A DNA stretch of 64,000 nt from Yersinia alsatica (GCF_902170305.1 NZ_CABHWW010000005.1:62001-126000); one strand, 5' to 3'; numbered from the stretch's first letter, positions 9,297-21,679 are shown. Program-made: numbers and translations. Notes: generated by a model from the letters alone, not told the origin.

Positions 9297-10508
9297 TTAC
9301 GCAATAACGTTAAGCTGTTTACCAATACGCACGAAGGCTTCAACAGCCTGCTCAACCTGCTCTGGTGTGTGATCCGCCGACATCTGGGTGCGAATTCGCG
9401 CCTGCCCCTTCGGCACCACCGGATAGAAGAAACCAGTGACGTAAATACCCTCTTTCAACAACGCATTAGCAAACTCTTGTGCCAATGTCGCGTCGCCCAG
9501 CATCACGGGGATGATGGCATGATCGGCACCAGCTAATGTGAAGCCAGCGGCACTCATTTTCTCGCGGAATAAACGGGCATTGGCCCATAAGCGATCGCGC
9601 AGTTCAGCGCCCTCTTCCAATAGCGACAACACTTCAATTGAGGCTGCAACAATTGCTGGGGCCAATGAGTTTGAGAATAAATAGGGCCGTGAGCGCTGGC
9701 GCAACCACTCAACCACTTCTTTACGCCCTGCGGTATAACCACCTGATGCGCCGCCCAGTGCTTTACCCAAGGTGCCAGTAATAATATCGACGCGGCCCAT
9801 CACTTCGCAGTATTCATGAGTACCGCGGCCATTGGCCCCGACAAAACCGACGGCATGGGAGTCATCGACCATCACTAGCGCCTGATACTCATCGGCCAAG
9901 TCACAAACCCCCTTCAAGTTGGCAATCACACCATCCATTGAGAACACACCGTCGGTGGCGATCATAATATGGCGCGCGCCGTCAGCTTTGGCTTGTGCTA
10001 GCTGGGTTCTCAGCTCGCTCATATCGTTGTTGGCATAACGGTAACGTTTCGCTTTACATAACCGTACTCCATCAATGATGGAAGCATGATTCAGTGCATC
10101 AGAAATAATGGCGTCTTCTGGCCCTAATAGCGTTTCAAACAGACCACCGTTCGCATCAAAGCAGGAGGAATAGAGAATGGCATCTTCCATCCCCAGGAAG
10201 CTGGCCAACTTCTGTTCAAGCTCTTTATGGGTATCTTGAGTGCCACAGATAAAACGAACCGAGGCCATACCAAAGCCATGAGTATCCATGCCTTTTTTGG
10301 CGGCCGCGATCAGCCGTGGATGATTTGCCAGCCCCAAATAGTTATTGGCGCAAAAATTGATTACATGGCGGCCATCCGCCACAGCAATATCCGCTTGTTG
10401 GGCGGAAGTAATGATCCGTTCGTTTTTATACAGCCCTTCAGCACGAGTCGTTTTGAGTTGTTGTTCTAATTGCTGATAAAAAGGGTTTCTATCAAAAGAC
10501 AGGGACAT
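9297..10508 (-). CDS. kbl: 2-amino-3-ketobutyrate coenzyme A ligase
   Basis: PLP enzyme that cleaves 2-amino-3-ketobutyrate with CoA to glycine and acetyl-CoA, completing threonine degradation with Tdh. 403 residues from an ATG preceded by GGAG; E. coli Kbl is a few residues shorter at the N-terminus. Alpha-oxoamine synthase signatures: [22 protein letters not shown], and the PLP lysine in [15 protein letters not shown]. Only a short gap separates its stop from tdh. Confidence 0.97.
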   Translation of the reverse strand: MSLSFDRNPFYQQLEQQLKTTRAEGLYKNERIITSAQQADIAVADGRHVINFCANNYLGLANHPRLIAAAKKGMDTHGFGMASVRFICGTQDTHKELEQKLASFLGMEDAILYSSCFDANGGLFETLLGPEDAIISDALNHASIIDGVRLCKAKRYRYANNDMSELRTQLAQAKADGARHIMIATDGVFSMDGVIANLKGVCDLADEYQALVMVDDSHAVGFVGANGRGTHEYCEVMGRVDIITGTLGKALGGASGGYTAGRKEVVEWLRQRSRPYLFSNSLAPAIVAASIEVLSLLEEGAELRDRLWANARLFREKMSAAGFTLAGADHAIIPVMLGDATLAQEFANALLKEGIYVTGFFYPVVPKGQARIRTQMSADHTPEQVEQAVEAFVRIGKQLNVIA

Positions 10509-10750
10509 GCGGTTATCTCCAAGATTGGCAGTTTCACCGTACATTTTACTGCCTGACGGGGGAGCTGACGAGAAACCTTGTCTTATATTATAAAAAATGC
10601 AGCACATATCACGGTGAAGATTCCTAAACCCGCATAGAAACGTTGAGATTAAGCCCTTTCGGCTGTGCGCTATCCTATGAAATGTTATGATAACGACAAA
10701 TTAGCGTGGGACATGGTGTCCGACCAAGAAGATTAGCAAGGGTGAACCTG

Positions 10751-11683
10751 ATGATTATCGTCACTGGCGGCGCCGGTTTTATTGGCAGCAATATCGTTAA
10801 GGCACTGAATAATATCGGCTATAAAGATATTCTGGTTGTAGATAACCTGAAAGACGGCACCAAATTCGTCAATCTGGTTGATCTGGATATCGCTGATTAC
10901 ATGGATAAAGAAGATTTTGTCGCCAGCATTGTTGCCGGTGATGATATGGGTGATATCGATGCAATTTTCCATGAAGGTGCCTGTTCTTCCACCACCGAGT
11001 GGGATGGCAAGTACATGATGGATAACAACTATCAGTATTCTAAAGATATCCTGCATTTCTGTCTGGATCGCGGCATTCCATTCCTGTATGCCTCATCTGC
11101 TGCCACTTATGGCGGGCGTACTGATAACTTCATTGAAGATCGCCAATACGAACAACCACTTAACGTTTATGGTTATTCCAAATTCCTATTTGATCAGTAT
11201 GTGCGCGAGATCCTGCCGCAAGCTGATTCACAGATTTGTGGGTTCCGTTATTTCAACGTTTATGGCCCACGCGAAGGGCACAAAGGCAGCATGGCCAGCG
11301 TTGCCTTCCACCTGAATAACCAGATCAATGCAGGTGAAAATCCTAAGTTGTTCTCCGGCAGCGAAAACTTCAAACGCGATTTCATCTATGTGGGTGATGT
11401 CGCTGACGTTAATCTGTGGTTCTGGCAAAACGGCGTATCGGGCATTTTCAACTGCGGCACGGGTCGCGCTGAATCTTTCCAGGCTGTTGCTGATGCGGTG
11501 GTGGATTTCCACCAAAGCGGGCCGGTGGAATACATTGAATTCCCAGAAAAACTAAAAGGCCGCTATCAGGCATACACGCAAGCTGATCTGACCAATTTGC
11601 GTGCTGCCGGCTATGACAAGCCGTTCAAAACAGTCGCTGAAGGCGTCAAAGAATATCTGGCTTGGCTCAATCGCTCAGTTTAA
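10751..11683 (+). CDS. hldD: ADP-L-glycero-D-manno-heptose 6-epimerase
   Basis: Converts ADP-D,D-heptose to ADP-L,D-heptose, the donor for inner-core LPS. 310 residues, exactly the family length from the ATG at 10751; an in-frame ATG at 10706 would add 15 unsupported residues. Rossmann motif [10 protein letters not shown] is at residues 5-14 and the catalytic Tyr-Lys pair is in [12 protein letters not shown]. It is the first gene of hldD-waaF-waaC and is divergent from kbl. Confidence 0.97.
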   Translation: MIIVTGGAGFIGSNIVKALNNIGYKDILVVDNLKDGTKFVNLVDLDIADYMDKEDFVASIVAGDDMGDIDAIFHEGACSSTTEWDGKYMMDNNYQYSKDILHFCLDRGIPFLYASSAATYGGRTDNFIEDRQYEQPLNVYGYSKFLFDQYVREILPQADSQICGFRYFNVYGPREGHKGSMASVAFHLNNQINAGENPKLFSGSENFKRDFIYVGDVADVNLWFWQNGVSGIFNCGTGRAESFQAVADAVVDFHQSGPVEYIEFPEKLKGRYQAYTQADLTNLRAAGYDKPFKTVAEGVKEYLAWLNRSV

Positions 11684-11713
11684 ATCACTTGCTGCAAGGA
11701 ATTGATAAACGGT

Positions 11714-12778
11714 ATGAAAATACTGGTCATCGGCCCTTCTTGGGTTGGCGATATGATGATGTCGCAAAGTCTGTACCGTACCCTGAAGGCCGAATATCCG
11801 GCAGCAGATATTGATGTGATGGCACCCGCGTGGTGCCGTCCGCTTTTGGCCAGAATGCCCGAAGTACGTCACGCAGTCCCAATGCCATTAGGCCATGGGG
11901 TTTTTGCTTTTGATGAGCGCCGCCGCTTAGGGCTGGCATTACGTGAGACCGGCTATGACCGCGCTTACGTGTTACCTAACTCGTTTAAATCCGCACTAAT
12001 TCCTTATTTTTCAGGAATTAAGCAGCGTATTGGTTGGCGGGGTGAGATGCGCTATTTCTTGCTCAACGATATGCGCATTCTGGATAAACAAGCTTTCCCA
12101 ATGATGGTTCAGCGCTATGTGGCGCTGGCCTATGATAAAGAGCGAATCCACTCAGCCGAAGATTTACCGCAGCCTTTGCTATGGCCACAGTTACAGGTTA
12201 GAGATGAAGAAATTGCCGAAGTTACCGCATCATTCAATCTCACCGATAGTCGGCCTATTATTGGATTCTGCCCCGGCGCAGAATTTGGTCCGGCAAAACG
12301 TTGGCCACATTATCACTATGCTCAATTAGCCCAAAAACTGATTGATGCAGGTTATCGAGTCATCTTATTAGGCTCAGCCAAAGATAATGAAGCCGGTGAA
12401 GAAATTCGTCAGGCACTAGACGAAAGCGCTCGCGAGTATTGCCTCAATTTGGCAGGTCAGACCTCGCTGGATCAAGCGGTTGTCATGATTGCAGCCTGTA
12501 TTGCCGTGGTCAGCAATGACTCTGGTTTGATGCATGTTGCGGCGGCATTAAATAAGCCTTTAGTCGCCTTATATGGCCCAAGCAGCCCTGATTTCACGCC
12601 ACCGCTATCTGACAAAGCCACGGTTATTCGCCTGATTACCGGCTATCACAAAGTGCGTAAAGGCGATAGCGCACAGGGTTATCATCAGAGCTTGATTGAT
12701 ATCCAACCGGAACAAGTGATGGCGGCTCTTGAAGCACAATTAGCCGCACTTAAAAGTACCGTCAGTGAGGCTGATTAA
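11714..12778 (+). CDS. waaF: ADP-heptose:LPS heptosyltransferase II
   Basis: GT9 glycosyltransferase adding the second heptose to the LPS inner core at the inner face of the cytoplasmic membrane. 354 residues. Motifs: N-terminal IGPSWVGDMMMSQSL, C-terminal donor site CPGAEFGPAKRWP and SNDSGLMHVAAAL. Its stop overlaps the waaC ATG by one base (TAATG), indicating coupled translation. Confidence 0.96.
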   Translation: MKILVIGPSWVGDMMMSQSLYRTLKAEYPAADIDVMAPAWCRPLLARMPEVRHAVPMPLGHGVFAFDERRRLGLALRETGYDRAYVLPNSFKSALIPYFSGIKQRIGWRGEMRYFLLNDMRILDKQAFPMMVQRYVALAYDKERIHSAEDLPQPLLWPQLQVRDEEIAEVTASFNLTDSRPIIGFCPGAEFGPAKRWPHYHYAQLAQKLIDAGYRVILLGSAKDNEAGEEIRQALDESAREYCLNLAGQTSLDQAVVMIAACIAVVSNDSGLMHVAAALNKPLVALYGPSSPDFTPPLSDKATVIRLITGYHKVRKGDSAQGYHQSLIDIQPEQVMAALEAQLAALKSTVSEAD

Positions 12779-13743
12779 TGCATGTATTAATCGTTAAAAC
12801 CTCGTCAATGGGCGATGTTTTGCATACGTTGCCCGCACTGACAGATGCAATGAATGCCATTCCCGATATTCGCTTTGATTGGGTGGTAGAAGAAGGATTC
12901 AGCCAGATCCCCAGTTGGCATCCGGCGGTAGATAAAGTTATCCCGGTGGCTATTCGTCGCTGGCGTAAGAATTGGTTTGGTAGTGATACCCGGCAAGAAC
13001 GTTGTGATTTTAAACGCGTTGTGCAGCAGCGCAGTTATGATGTGGTGATTGATGCTCAGGGGCTGATTAAAAGCGCCGCATTGATTACTCGCATCGCCAA
13101 AGGGATTAAACATGGCCCGGATTGCAAAAGCGCCCGTGAGCCATTTGCCAGTTGGTTTTATAACTGCCGCCATGAAATTGATACCAAACTGCATGCCGTC
13201 GAGCGCATACGCCAACTGTTTGCCAAAAGCCTCGGCTATGATAAACCAGAAAGTCACGGCGATTATGCCATCGCGCAACAGTTTTTAAATCAGCTACCTG
13301 CCGATGCCGGTCAGTATCTGGTTTTCCTGCATGCAACAACCCGCGACAGCAAGCATTGGCCTGAAAGCCATTGGTTGAAACTGATTGAGTTGGTCGCGCC
13401 CACGGGTTTAAAAATAAAATTACCCTGGGGTGCGGAACATGAATACCAACGAGCGGTACGATTAGCGGCAGGTTTTCCTTATGTTGAGGTTTTGCCTAAA
13501 CTCAGTCTTCAGCAAGTGGCTGAGGTTCTGGCGGGGGCAAAAGCGGTGGTTTCCGTGGATACCGGCCTGAGTCATCTAACCGCCGCACTGGATCGCCCCA
13601 ATATCACGCTGTTTGGCCCAACCGACCCCGGTTTGATTGGCGGTTATGGGAAAAACCAAGTAGCTGTTATTTCCGAGCAAAAAAGCATGGATACTATTGC
13701 TGCTGAAACCATTATGGCGCGATTGGAAACACTGATTTCATAA
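12778..13743 (+). CDS. waaC: ADP-heptose:LPS heptosyltransferase I
   Basis: GT9 enzyme adding the first heptose to Kdo2-lipid A. 321 residues. N-terminal KTSSMGDVLHTLPAL, the acceptor-side DAQGLIKSAAL, and the C-terminal VSVDTGLSHLTAAL with LFGPTDPG are diagnostic. It is the third gene after hldD and waaF. No waaL or outer-core gene follows, unlike E. coli K-12. Confidence 0.96.
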   Translation: MHVLIVKTSSMGDVLHTLPALTDAMNAIPDIRFDWVVEEGFSQIPSWHPAVDKVIPVAIRRWRKNWFGSDTRQERCDFKRVVQQRSYDVVIDAQGLIKSAALITRIAKGIKHGPDCKSAREPFASWFYNCRHEIDTKLHAVERIRQLFAKSLGYDKPESHGDYAIAQQFLNQLPADAGQYLVFLHATTRDSKHWPESHWLKLIELVAPTGLKIKLPWGAEHEYQRAVRLAAGFPYVEVLPKLSLQQVAEVLAGAKAVVSVDTGLSHLTAALDRPNITLFGPTDPGLIGGYGKNQVAVISEQKSMDTIAAETIMARLETLIS

Positions 13744-14287
13744 GCGGCAATTATTTCTAGCCGGATTATGTGTAGCCAAAAGCTCTGTCAGTTAATATTT
13801 GCGGTGTCATCCCAATCAACTCTGCTCATTAACGGGGTTGATTGGTGCTACCACCCAAATAGTTAAGCTGTGCTAATATATTATTCAAGTTATTAAGAGA
13901 GTCTGTTAATTCACATACAGCGAATAACCGCTCATTGTTTCTTTACCTGCCCAATTAATTACTCACAATAATGTCAATATAGCCAAAGTAATTAGAAGGA
14001 ACGATAACACACTGAGGAACCGGATATTATTAGCTAAAAATGTCACTGTTGAATAAACTGTTGGTATCTATGGCTACCTCATTAATTACATCAACACTTA
14101 ATGACAATCATTCTCACTTTTAAGACAGAAAAATCAATTTTTTGCCCTCTCATTTGTTGAAATTTTATATTCTTTTTTATGAATGGCCTTGCCTTACTTA
14201 GGTTATCAAGCGGCCCCAGTGGAAAAGAGCCTTTCTTGTTCAAATATGATATTATTCTTAATAATCCATATAAATGAAATTGATAGA
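13744..14287. other. 544-bp AT-rich gap between waaC and waaA, no convincing gene
   Basis: Clearly richer in A+T than its neighbours. It holds a hairpin with perfect 9-bp arms CCAATCAAC (13812-13820) and GTTGATTGG (13837-13845), too poor in following T to call a terminator. A possible promoter lies near 14139-14170 (TTGCCC, 17 bases, TTATAT). An open frame at 14183 runs in phase into waaA, but its residues are unlike the family N-terminus. No JUMPstart/ops element was recognised. In E. coli the outer-core cluster lies here. Confidence 0.6.
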
Positions 14288-15565
14288 ATGTTGCTGCGTT
14301 TATATCAGGTATTACTCTACCTTATTCAACCTCTGATTTGGTTGCGGTTGCTGCTGCGTAGCCGTAAAGCCCCCGCTTATCGCAAGCGCTGGGGAGAACG
14401 CTATGGTTTCTGTGCCGGTAAAGTTGTCGCTGGCGGCATTATGCTGCATTCAGTTTCAGTCGGTGAAACACTGGCTGCTATTCCATTAGTCAGAGCATTG
14501 CGTCATCGCTATCCGTCCTTACCCATTACTGTGACCACTATGACCCCCACCGGTTCTGAGCGAGTTCAGTCTGCTTTTGGTAAAGATGTTCACCACGTTT
14601 ATCTTCCCTACGATCTTCCCGGTTCGGTGAATCGTTTTCTTGATCAGGTCAATCCTAAGCTGGTCATTATCATGGAAACAGAACTGTGGCCTAACCTGAT
14701 TAATGCCCTGCATCGTCGCAAAATACCCTTGGTGATTGCTAATGCGCGTCTTTCTGCCCGCTCAGCCGCAGGTTATAAGAAGATCGGTAGTTTTATCCGC
14801 AATATGCTGCAGCGCATCACATTAATTGCTGCACAAAATCAAGAAGATGGCGATCGCTTTATCGAATTGGGCCTCCGTCGCTCACAACTGACCGTAACCG
14901 GCAGTCTGAAATTCGATATTTCAGTCACACCTGAATTAGCCGCCAGAGCAATCACTTTACGCCGCCAATGGGCGCCGCATCGCCCAGTCTGGATTGCTAC
15001 CAGCACCCATGACGGCGAAGAGACCATTTTACTGGAAGCTCACCGGCAATTATTGCAGCGCTTTCCAACATTATTACTGATTCTGGTGCCCCGCCATCCC
15101 GAGCGGTTCCCTAAAGCAGTTGAATTAACACAGAAAGCTGGGCTGAGTTACACATTGCGCAGCAAAGGCGAAATCCCTTCGGCCAGTACACAAGTGGTGA
15201 TCGGCGATACCATGGGTGAATTGATGCTGTTGTACGGCATCGCTGATTTAGCCTTTGTCGGCGGTAGCTTGGTTGAGCGTGGTGGTCATAACCCATTGGA
15301 AGCAGCGGCTCATGCCATCCCCGTGCTGATGGGGCCACATACATTTAACTTTAAAGATATCTGTGCCAAGCTGGAACAAGCCGAGGGGCTGATTACTGTC
15401 ACCGATACTCTCTCGTTGGTAAAAGAAATTACCATGCTGCTTACCGATGAAGATTGCCGCCTCTATTATGGCCGTCACGCAGTTGATGTATTGCATGAAA
15501 ATCAGGGCGCACTACAACGGTTACTACACTTGCTGGAGCCTTATCTGCCGCAACGGAGCCACTAA
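14288..15565 (+). CDS. waaA: 3-deoxy-D-manno-octulosonic acid (Kdo) transferase
   Basis: GT30 enzyme transferring Kdo from CMP-Kdo to lipid IVA. 425 residues from the ATG at 14288, the E. coli length; the frame is open for 35 more codons upstream. An N-terminal membrane anchor (about residues 4-22) precedes MLHSVSVGET, which carries the catalytic glutamate, then METELWPNLI and the donor domain with FVGGSLVERGGHNPLEAAA. Its stop directly abuts the waaE ATG, so waaA-waaE-coaD is one transcript. Confidence 0.96.
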   Translation: MLLRLYQVLLYLIQPLIWLRLLLRSRKAPAYRKRWGERYGFCAGKVVAGGIMLHSVSVGETLAAIPLVRALRHRYPSLPITVTTMTPTGSERVQSAFGKDVHHVYLPYDLPGSVNRFLDQVNPKLVIIMETELWPNLINALHRRKIPLVIANARLSARSAAGYKKIGSFIRNMLQRITLIAAQNQEDGDRFIELGLRRSQLTVTGSLKFDISVTPELAARAITLRRQWAPHRPVWIATSTHDGEETILLEAHRQLLQRFPTLLLILVPRHPERFPKAVELTQKAGLSYTLRSKGEIPSASTQVVIGDTMGELMLLYGIADLAFVGGSLVERGGHNPLEAAAHAIPVLMGPHTFNFKDICAKLEQAEGLITVTDTLSLVKEITMLLTDEDCRLYYGRHAVDVLHENQGALQRLLHLLEPYLPQRSH

Positions 15566-16827
<1,262 letters not shown>

Positions 16828-16840
16828 CAGATAAATAGCG

Positions 16841-17650
16841 TTAATGCTGGCAGTGACGGCAAAAGAATGTGCTGCGCTGCCCATGTTTTGCAATTTCAAT
16901 CAAATGCCCACATTGGCGGCATGGCTCACCTGCCCGCCCATAGACCTGCAACTCTTGAGCAAAATAACCGGGTTTGCCATCTGACTGTAAAAAGTCGCGC
17001 AATGTCGTACCCCCTTGCTCAATAGAGTGCAATAACACCGCTTTTATCGTGGCCACTAACCGTGCAGTTTCTACTTCGGTTAATGAACCTGCAGCACGCT
17101 CTGGCAAGATACCGGCAGCAAATAAAGATTCACTGGCGTAAATATTACCAACCCCCACCACCACTTTGTTATCCATCAACCACTGTTTAACCACAGTGCG
17201 CTTGTTGCGTGATTTATCAAGCAGATACTCAGCCGTGAATTCATCGCTCAAAGGTTCTGGCCCTAGATGCGCGAGTACGTTACTGGTTTCAAGGTCTTTC
17301 GCCCATAGCCAGGCACCAAAGCGGCGTGGGTCGGTATAACGCAGTATTTTACCGTTACTGATCACCAAATCGACGTGATCATGTTTTTCCGGCTCGGTTT
17401 CTTCCGACAAAATGCGCAAGCTACCTGACATCCCCAGATGTACGATAATCCAGCCTGTTTTCAGTTCTAGCAGTAAATATTTTGCCCGACGCTGAACACT
17501 TAATACTGGTTGGTCACTGAGTGCGAGGATTTCATCGGATACCGGCCAGCGTAAGCGAGCATTTCTCACCACTGCATAGAGAATGGTCTGGCCGACAAGA
17601 TAAGGTTCGATCCCGCGTCGGCTGGTTTCAACTTCTGGTAATTCAGGCAT
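16841..17650 (-). CDS. mutM: Formamidopyrimidine-DNA glycosylase (Fpg)
   Basis: Excises 8-oxoguanine and other oxidised purines, with AP-lyase activity. 269 residues. The catalytic N-terminal Pro-Glu is in [10 protein letters not shown], the helix-2-turn-helix region carries [10 protein letters not shown], and the C-terminal zinc finger has CRQC and CRHC pairs. It lies downstream of rpmB-rpmG with a hairpin terminator between, so expression probably depends on partial read-through. Confidence 0.97.
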   Translation of the reverse strand: MPELPEVETSRRGIEPYLVGQTILYAVVRNARLRWPVSDEILALSDQPVLSVQRRAKYLLLELKTGWIIVHLGMSGSLRILSEETEPEKHDHVDLVISNGKILRYTDPRRFGAWLWAKDLETSNVLAHLGPEPLSDEFTAEYLLDKSRNKRTVVKQWLMDNKVVVGVGNIYASESLFAAGILPERAAGSLTEVETARLVATIKAVLLHSIEQGGTTLRDFLQSDGKPGYFAQELQVYGRAGEPCRQCGHLIEIAKHGQRSTFFCRHCQH

Positions 17651-17687
17651 GCAACCCCCCTAAACGTATCTCACTGTACTTTATATA

Positions 17688-17716
17688 ATAAAAAACCCGG
17701 CCGAGGCCGGGTTTTC
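17688..17716 (-). terminator. Terminator after rpmG
   Basis: GC-rich stem AACCCGGCC/GGCCGGGTT with a short loop; on the minus strand it is followed by TTTTTTATTA. It stands between rpmG and mutM and would reduce transcription into mutM. Confidence 0.85.
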
Positions 17717-17736
17717 TTAATCCACCAAAATTAAAA

Positions 17737-17907
<171 letters not shown>

Positions 17908-17915
17908 TCAGTTCC

Positions 17916-18173
<258 letters not shown>

Positions 18174-18218
18174 TCAGCTCGAGCTTCGTATAGGATTTGG
18201 CCGCCTCGTCAGGCTTTA

Positions 18219-18308
18219 GAGCCCATCTCAGCAAATTCACTGAGAAGACTCACTGTCATCAGGTCAGAAACCCCTGTCACCAGGCTATAAACCTGCTGAG
18301 ATAGGCTC
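18219..18308 (-). promoter_or_regulatory. Long-range hairpin in the rpmB-rpmG leader
   Basis: The 15-base segment 18219-18233 (GAGCCCATCTCAGCA) pairs with 18294-18308 (TGCTGAGATAGGCTC) with one mismatch, closing a 60-base interior that holds smaller dyads (CACTGAG/ACTCACTG; ATCAGGT/ACCTG). It lies in the predicted 5' UTR, between the promoter and the rpmB ATG. A role in autogenous control of L28/L33 is an inference. Confidence 0.55.
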
Positions 18309-18342
18309 TTCACGCCAAACCCAAGATTCTCAAAGGTGGCGT

Positions 18343-18371
18343 AGTATACGCTCTGAAGCGTAAGTGCTCAA
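18343..18371 (-). promoter_or_regulatory. Sigma70 promoter for rpmB-rpmG
   Basis: On the minus strand: -35 TTGAGC, a 17-base spacer, -10 TATACT. It would give a leader of roughly 180 bases before rpmB. The match is close to consensus and fits a ribosomal-protein operon. Confidence 0.7.
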
Positions 18372-18385
18372 GTCCCGAACAGCTA

Positions 18386-18404
18386 AAGATCCCGAAAGGA
18401 TCAA
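18386..18404 (-). terminator. Weak terminator-like hairpin after radC
   Basis: GATCC and GGATC arms around a CGAAA-type loop, followed by TTTAG on the minus strand, 12 bases beyond the radC stop. Short stem, so only weak evidence. Confidence 0.3.
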
Positions 18405-18415
18405 TTATTATTTCG

Positions 18416-19084
18416 CTAAAGCCATCCGCGTTCGGCAAATGAGACACATTCACCCCGTCCAACCACCAAATGATCGAGCACCCTAATATCCAATAATGAG
18501 CAGGCTTTTACGACCTGCGTGGTCATCAAACGGTCGGCTTGGCTCGGTTCAGCCTTACCCGAGGGGTGATTATGCGCCAGAATCAGCGCGGCGGCATTAA
18601 CCTTCAGCGCTTCACGCACAATTTCCCTCGGATGGACCTCTACGCTGCTGATGGTACCAGTAAACATCTCCTCATGGCGAATAACACGATGCTGGTTATC
18701 CAAAAACATGACTAAAAAAATTTCACGCTCGCGGTGAGAAAGAATATTTTGCAGAAATTTTTGGGTGATCTCGGGGTTGAGCAGGACACTCTCCTGCATC
18801 AGATGAGTTGAAAAGCAGCGACCGGCCAATTCTGCGATAGCTTGAATCTGACTGTACTTCGAAACACCAATCCCTTTTTTGGTGCATAAAGTGGCGTAAT
18901 CTGCCGATAGTAACTCATGCAGTGAACCAAACTCTTCAATCAGATACTCAGCCATTTTCATTACGTGCATACCCGGAATACCGGTGCGCAGAAAAATAGC
19001 GAGCAATTCGGCGTCAGTCAGCGCTGCTGCACCATATTTCAGTAATTTTTCCCTTGGTGCCACCTGCCCATACCACTCGTCCAT
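18416..19084 (-). CDS. radC: JAMM-domain protein RadC (UPF0758)
   Basis: 222 residues from the ATG at 19084, which has AGGAG upstream; a longer frame from 19165 lacks a ribosome site. An N-terminal helix-hairpin-helix-like part ([23 protein letters not shown]) precedes a JAB1/MPN-like metal domain with [20 protein letters not shown] and [14 protein letters not shown]. Once linked to DNA repair, its true function is unsettled. It sits between rpmB and divergent coaBC as in E. coli. Confidence 0.93.
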   Translation of the reverse strand: MDEWYGQVAPREKLLKYGAAALTDAELLAIFLRTGIPGMHVMKMAEYLIEEFGSLHELLSADYATLCTKKGIGVSKYSQIQAIAELAGRCFSTHLMQESVLLNPEITQKFLQNILSHREREIFLVMFLDNQHRVIRHEEMFTGTISSVEVHPREIVREALKVNAAALILAHNHPSGKAEPSQADRLMTTQVVKACSLLDIRVLDHLVVGRGECVSFAERGWL

Positions 19085-19277
19085 TCCCTGGCTCCTGTTA
19101 TCCCTAAGCAGCGTGAGCAGCATGCCTGAAGGCTTAGGGGCTGACGAGCCAGTAATTGACAGCATGCGTAGCGTCTCGCAAATTTGATGATTGATGGCAT
19201 CAGGAGATGCCCTGATAGCTAATCTGCCCTGCGGTTATGCTAAAATATCGCCTCTTACGGCTTTCATTCGGACAATC

Positions 19278-20495
19278 ATGATGACGGGACTTTCCGGCAA
19301 ACATATTGTGCTCGGGATTAGCGGGGGCATTGCCGCGTATAAATCTCCAGAGCTGGTACGCCGCTTGCGCGACAGAGGCGCAGAGGTGCGCGTGGTTATG
19401 ACCAGCGCTGCCAAAGCGTTTATTACGCCACTCACGTTGCAGGCAGTCTCGGGTTATCCCGTCTCTGATGATTTACTCGACCCTGCGGCAGAAGCGGCTA
19501 TGGGTCATATTGAACTGGGTAAATGGGCTGACTTGGTGATTATGGCTCCAGCCACCGCTGATTTACTGGCCAGAGTCGCGGCCGGTATGGCAAATGACTT
19601 GCTGACAACAGTTTGTCTGGCAACGCCAGCGCCTATTGCTGCAGTGCCTGCCATGAATCAGCAAATGTACCGGGCAGCTGCCACCCAAGCTAACTTACAG
19701 ACACTCGCCAATCGTGGAATGTTATTGTGGGGGCCAGATAGCGGCAGCCAGGCATGTGGCGATGTCGGCCCAGGTAGAATGCTAGACCCGCTGGAAATTG
19801 TCGCTCTGGCGCAAGATTATTTTTCTGCCAAGCAAGATCTGCAACATTTGAGTGTCATGATTACCGCCGGCCCCACACGCGAAGCTCTTGATCCGGTGCG
19901 CTTTATCAGCAACCAAAGTTCAGGCAAGATGGGCTTCGCGATTGCTCAAGCCGCCGCCGCCCGAGGAGCAAATGTGACTCTGGTTGCCGGGCCGGTGACA
20001 CTGCCAACACCCGCGGGTGTTAAGCGTATTGATGTTGTCAGCGCGCTTGAGATGCAGCAAACAGTCCAGAACTTAATCGCCCAGCAGAATATTTTTATTT
20101 CTTGTGCTGCGGTAGCGGATTACCGCGCCGAGCAGGTTTCTGACGAGAAAATAAAAAAACAAGGCGATGAAATAACGCTTAAGTTGGTGAAAAATCCGGA
20201 CATTGTCGCCGGGGTCGCTGCGATGACTAAAAATCGTCCATTTGTTGTTGGATTTGCTGCCGAAACCCAGAATGTGGAAGAATACGCGCGACAAAAGTTA
20301 GTGCGGAAGAAATTAGACCTTATTTGCGCTAATGATGTATCACTCGCAGAGCATGGTTTTAACAGTGACACTAATGCCTTGCACCTTTTTTGGCCGACGG
20401 GAGAAAAACGCTTACCGCTTAGCGATAAACATCTCCTTAGTCAGCATTTAATAGACGAGATTGTCAGCCGTTATGATGAAAAAAATCGACATTAA
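19278..20495 (+). CDS. coaBC: Bifunctional phosphopantothenoylcysteine decarboxylase / phosphopantothenate-cysteine ligase
   Basis: Two successive steps of CoA synthesis. The N-terminal flavin-dependent CoaC domain (about 1-190) shows [31 protein letters not shown] and the active-site cysteine in [13 protein letters not shown]. The C-terminal CoaB domain shows [26 protein letters not shown] and the lysine motif [10 protein letters not shown]. Start chosen at the ATG matching the family N-terminus (19278; 19281 is equally possible). It overlaps the dut start by 23 bases. Confidence 0.96.
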   Translation: MMTGLSGKHIVLGISGGIAAYKSPELVRRLRDRGAEVRVVMTSAAKAFITPLTLQAVSGYPVSDDLLDPAAEAAMGHIELGKWADLVIMAPATADLLARVAAGMANDLLTTVCLATPAPIAAVPAMNQQMYRAAATQANLQTLANRGMLLWGPDSGSQACGDVGPGRMLDPLEIVALAQDYFSAKQDLQHLSVMITAGPTREALDPVRFISNQSSGKMGFAIAQAAAARGANVTLVAGPVTLPTPAGVKRIDVVSALEMQQTVQNLIAQQNIFISCAAVADYRAEQVSDEKIKKQGDEITLKLVKNPDIVAGVAAMTKNRPFVVGFAAETQNVEEYARQKLVRKKLDLICANDVSLAEHGFNSDTNALHLFWPTGEKRLPLSDKHLLSQHLIDEIVSRYDEKNRH

Positions 20496-20931
20496 AATTC
20501 TGGACCCACGAGTTGGCAATGAATTTCCTTTACCAACTTATGCCACAGAAGGCTCTGCCGGTCTGGATTTACGTGCCTGTCTAAGCGAGGCCGTTGATTT
20601 ACTCCCGGGGCAAACAACCTTGCTGCCTACCGGCTTGGCAATACATATCGGCGATAGCGCACTGGCTGCTGTTATTTTGCCGCGTTCTGGGCTTGGGCAT
20701 AAGCACGGGGTGGTATTAGGTAATCTGGTCGGGCTTATTGATTCTGATTATCAAGGTCAGTTGATGGTTTCCGTCTGGAACCGTGGTCAACAGCCTTTCA
20801 CTATCGAGCCCGGCGAACGTATTGCACAAATGGTGTTTGTCCCTGTTGTACAAGCAGAATTCAATCTGGTTGAAGATTTTGACCTTAGTGAACGTGGTAC
20901 CGGTGGTTTTGGTCATTCTGGGCGCCAATAA
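20473..20931 (+). CDS. dut: Deoxyuridine 5'-triphosphate nucleotidohydrolase
   Basis: Hydrolyses dUTP to dUMP and pyrophosphate. 152 residues starting [15 protein letters not shown] as in E. coli. Conserved motifs in order: [46 protein letters not shown] and the flexible C-terminal [12 protein letters not shown]. Translation probably couples to coaBC through the overlap. Confidence 0.97.
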   Translation: MMKKIDIKILDPRVGNEFPLPTYATEGSAGLDLRACLSEAVDLLPGQTTLLPTGLAIHIGDSALAAVILPRSGLGHKHGVVLGNLVGLIDSDYQGQLMVSVWNRGQQPFTIEPGERIAQMVFVPVVQAEFNLVEDFDLSERGTGGFGHSGRQ

Positions 20932-21051
20932 CCTACCCTAGACCTCGATACCGTAAAAAAGCTATCACATAAGCCGCCGGGGCATGACCTCAGTGCGGCC
21001 GGTATTTGGGTTTTTGTTATTAAGTCATTTTTAGCAAGGGTCTACTCGGAC

Positions 21052-21648
21052 ATGGCAGAAAAAGAAAATACGAAAAGGAACAGGCGCGAGGAAATTTTGC
21101 AGGCTTTAGCGCAAATGCTGGAATCCAGCGATGGCAGCCAACGCATTACTACCGCCAAACTCGCCGCTAATGTGGGTGTTTCTGAAGCAGCGCTTTATCG
21201 GCATTTCCCCAGCAAAACGCGGATGTTTGATAGCCTGATCGAGTTTATTGAAGATAGTCTGATGTCCCGCATTAATTTGATTCTGCAAGATGAAAAAGAG
21301 ACGTTTAACCGTCTTCGGCTAATCTTGCTGCTGATATTAGGCTTTGCAGAACGCAACCCTGGGCTGACCCGTATCATGACTGGGCATGCTCTGATGTTCG
21401 AGCAAGACCGCTTGCAAGGGCGAATTAACCAACTGTTTGAGCGTATTGAAGTGCAATTACGCCAAGTTCTTCGTGAGAAAAAACTGCGCGATGGGCAGGG
21501 TTTTATCCATGATGAAGCCTTACTGGCAACTCAGTTACTGGCGTTTTGTGAAGGGATGCTTTCACGCTTTGTTCGTTCGGAATTCCGCTACCGACCAACA
21601 CAAGAGTTTGATGCCCGCTGGCCTCTGATTGTGGCTCAGTTGCAATAA
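21052..21648 (+). CDS. slmA: Nucleoid occlusion factor SlmA
   Basis: TetR-fold DNA-binding protein that, bound to SlmA sites on the chromosome, blocks FtsZ ring assembly over the nucleoid. 198 residues, the family length. The HTH is in [24 protein letters not shown] (about residues 32-55, with the classical YRHF). It lies 120 bases after dut and ends before a bidirectional terminator shared with pyrE. Confidence 0.97.
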   Translation: MAEKENTKRNRREEILQALAQMLESSDGSQRITTAKLAANVGVSEAALYRHFPSKTRMFDSLIEFIEDSLMSRINLILQDEKETFNRLRLILLLILGFAERNPGLTRIMTGHALMFEQDRLQGRINQLFERIEVQLRQVLREKKLRDGQGFIHDEALLATQLLAFCEGMLSRFVRSEFRYRPTQEFDARWPLIVAQLQ

Positions 21649-21679
21649 ACTTAGTTCAGGGTAGGTTAAAAACTATGTA

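Noticed and set aside
10608-10750. Sigma32 promoter for hldD as in E. coli htrM
   Set aside because: No convincing CTTGAA/CCCCAT pair at 13-15 spacing could be found by eye.
12805-13278. 157-codon minus-strand frame opposite waaC
   Set aside because: Lies wholly within waaC, which has full family motifs; no independent support.
14183-14287. Longer waaA starting at 14183
   Set aside because: The extra 35 residues are unlike the family N-terminus; the start at 14288 gives exactly the 425-residue family length.
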